A DNA stretch of 13,845 bases, taken from contig JAJYOS010000062.1 in NCBI GenBank assembly GCA_021796055.1, forward strand, positions 1 to 13,845. Direction: 5' to 3'. The position numbers were made by a program, and so were the translations under genes. The notes beneath the pieces are model-generated. The model saw only the letters and a program-made list of their open reading frames with translations, was not told the origin of the DNA and did no database searches. The DNA comes from Bacteroidota bacterium (GTDB lineage: Bacteria > Bacteroidota > Kryptoniia > Kryptoniales > JAKASW01). How positions within the stretch are numbered: position 1 is the stretch's first letter; every line of letters begins with the position of its first letter. Below are positions 13,619 to 13,845 of the stretch, one piece after another.

Positions 13619-13845
13619 TCATTTCAAAGCGTCCCAGAATTTTTTCAGGAGCTCCTCTATGCCGTCCCCCGTCACGGCGCTGGCGAAAAGTATCTTCAGC
13701 TTTCTTGGAAAAGCGATCTTGCTGAGAACTTTCAAGGTATCCTCATCGACGAGATCTGTTTTCGTGAAGACGACAATTTTGACCTTCTTCGGAAGTTCAT
13801 TGCTGTGCAGCCGCATTTCTTCCATGAGCTTCTCAAGATCGCCTT
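13619..13845 (-). CDS. obg: Obg-family GTPase, C-terminal fragment (gene continues beyond the right edge)
   Basis: The minus-strand frame is open from base 13845, so the ATG at 13825 is internal. The visible ~75 residues read GDLEKLMEEMRLHSNELPKK, then VVFTKTDLVDE with the G4 motif TKTD, then LFASAVTGDGIEELLKKFWDALK with the G5 motif SAVTG. The helix EMRLHSNEL just before G4 matches the Obg pattern of an ELxxYNPEL helix, and the SAVTGxGIxEL-xx-W ending is where Obg proteins without a C-terminal TGS-like extension stop. Obg binds the large ribosomal subunit and takes part in assembly and stress signalling. EngB or another TRAFAC GTPase is less likely, given the pre-G4 helix. The domains that would prove it lie outside the window. 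Confidence 0.75.
   Translation of the reverse strand, partial: GDLEKLMEEMRLHSNELPKKVKIVVFTKTDLVDEDTLKVLSKIAFPRKLKILFASAVTGDGIEELLKKFWDALK

Noticed and set aside
1..13845. A new defence, mobile or biosynthetic system
   Set aside because: There is no transposase, integrase, nuclease, reverse transcriptase, CRISPR repeat, toxin-antitoxin pair or biosynthetic core enzyme, and the genes are mainly core housekeeping genes.

Overview
The window looks like a bacterial chromosome segment of roughly 50% GC, most likely from the FCB superphylum (Bacteroidota / Ignavibacteria / Chlorobi relatives). Three things point there. The transcription terminator Rho has a Gly/Arg/Asn-rich stretch ahead of its RNA-binding domain. 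Secreted DUF4402-type proteins are present. All four proteins with a recognisable signal peptide have a Gln right after the predicted Ala-X-Ala-like cleavage site, which is the 'Q-rule' described for Bacteroidetes. Clear Shine-Dalgarno sites and E. coli-like -35/-10 promoters argue against class Bacteroidia itself. The phylum call is inference. The local biology is mostly ordinary housekeeping.

Layout, left to right. (1) The C-terminal ~371 codons of rho enter from the left edge (+). (2) A 473-bp gene-free leader with candidate promoters and hairpins precedes three consecutive secreted DUF4402-like proteins (+), diverged paralogues that each end in a beta-strand closing on Tyr. (3) A compact, translationally coupled operon follows: plsY, htrA, purB and a small 3-TM protein. 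All three junctions overlap (8, 4 and 4 bp), and a promoter placed so that the plsY mRNA may be leaderless sits just upstream. (4) An aldehyde dehydrogenase and L-lysine 6-aminotransferase pair (+), 18 bp apart, would convert lysine to 2-aminoadipate. (5) On the minus strand, convergent with that pair, lies a two-gene operon of sensory proteins: a soluble GAF-PAS-PAS protein and a membrane four-helix-bundle/GAF/PAS protein. Both end where a histidine kinase domain would normally begin. A long inverted repeat separates the convergent units. (6) The C-terminus of the Obg GTPase leaves at the right edge (minus strand).

Most worth a second look: the tandem kinase-less GAF/PAS pair, whose first gene has its whole Shine-Dalgarno sequence buried in a hairpin and whose second gene has its Shine-Dalgarno fused to the first gene's stop codon; the diverging DUF4402 triplet, apparently without usher or chaperone nearby and with different promoter arrangements for each copy; and the possible leaderless starts of plsY and of the second DUF4402 gene. 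I see no CRISPR array, transposon, rRNA or tRNA, and no evident new defence or biosynthetic system.
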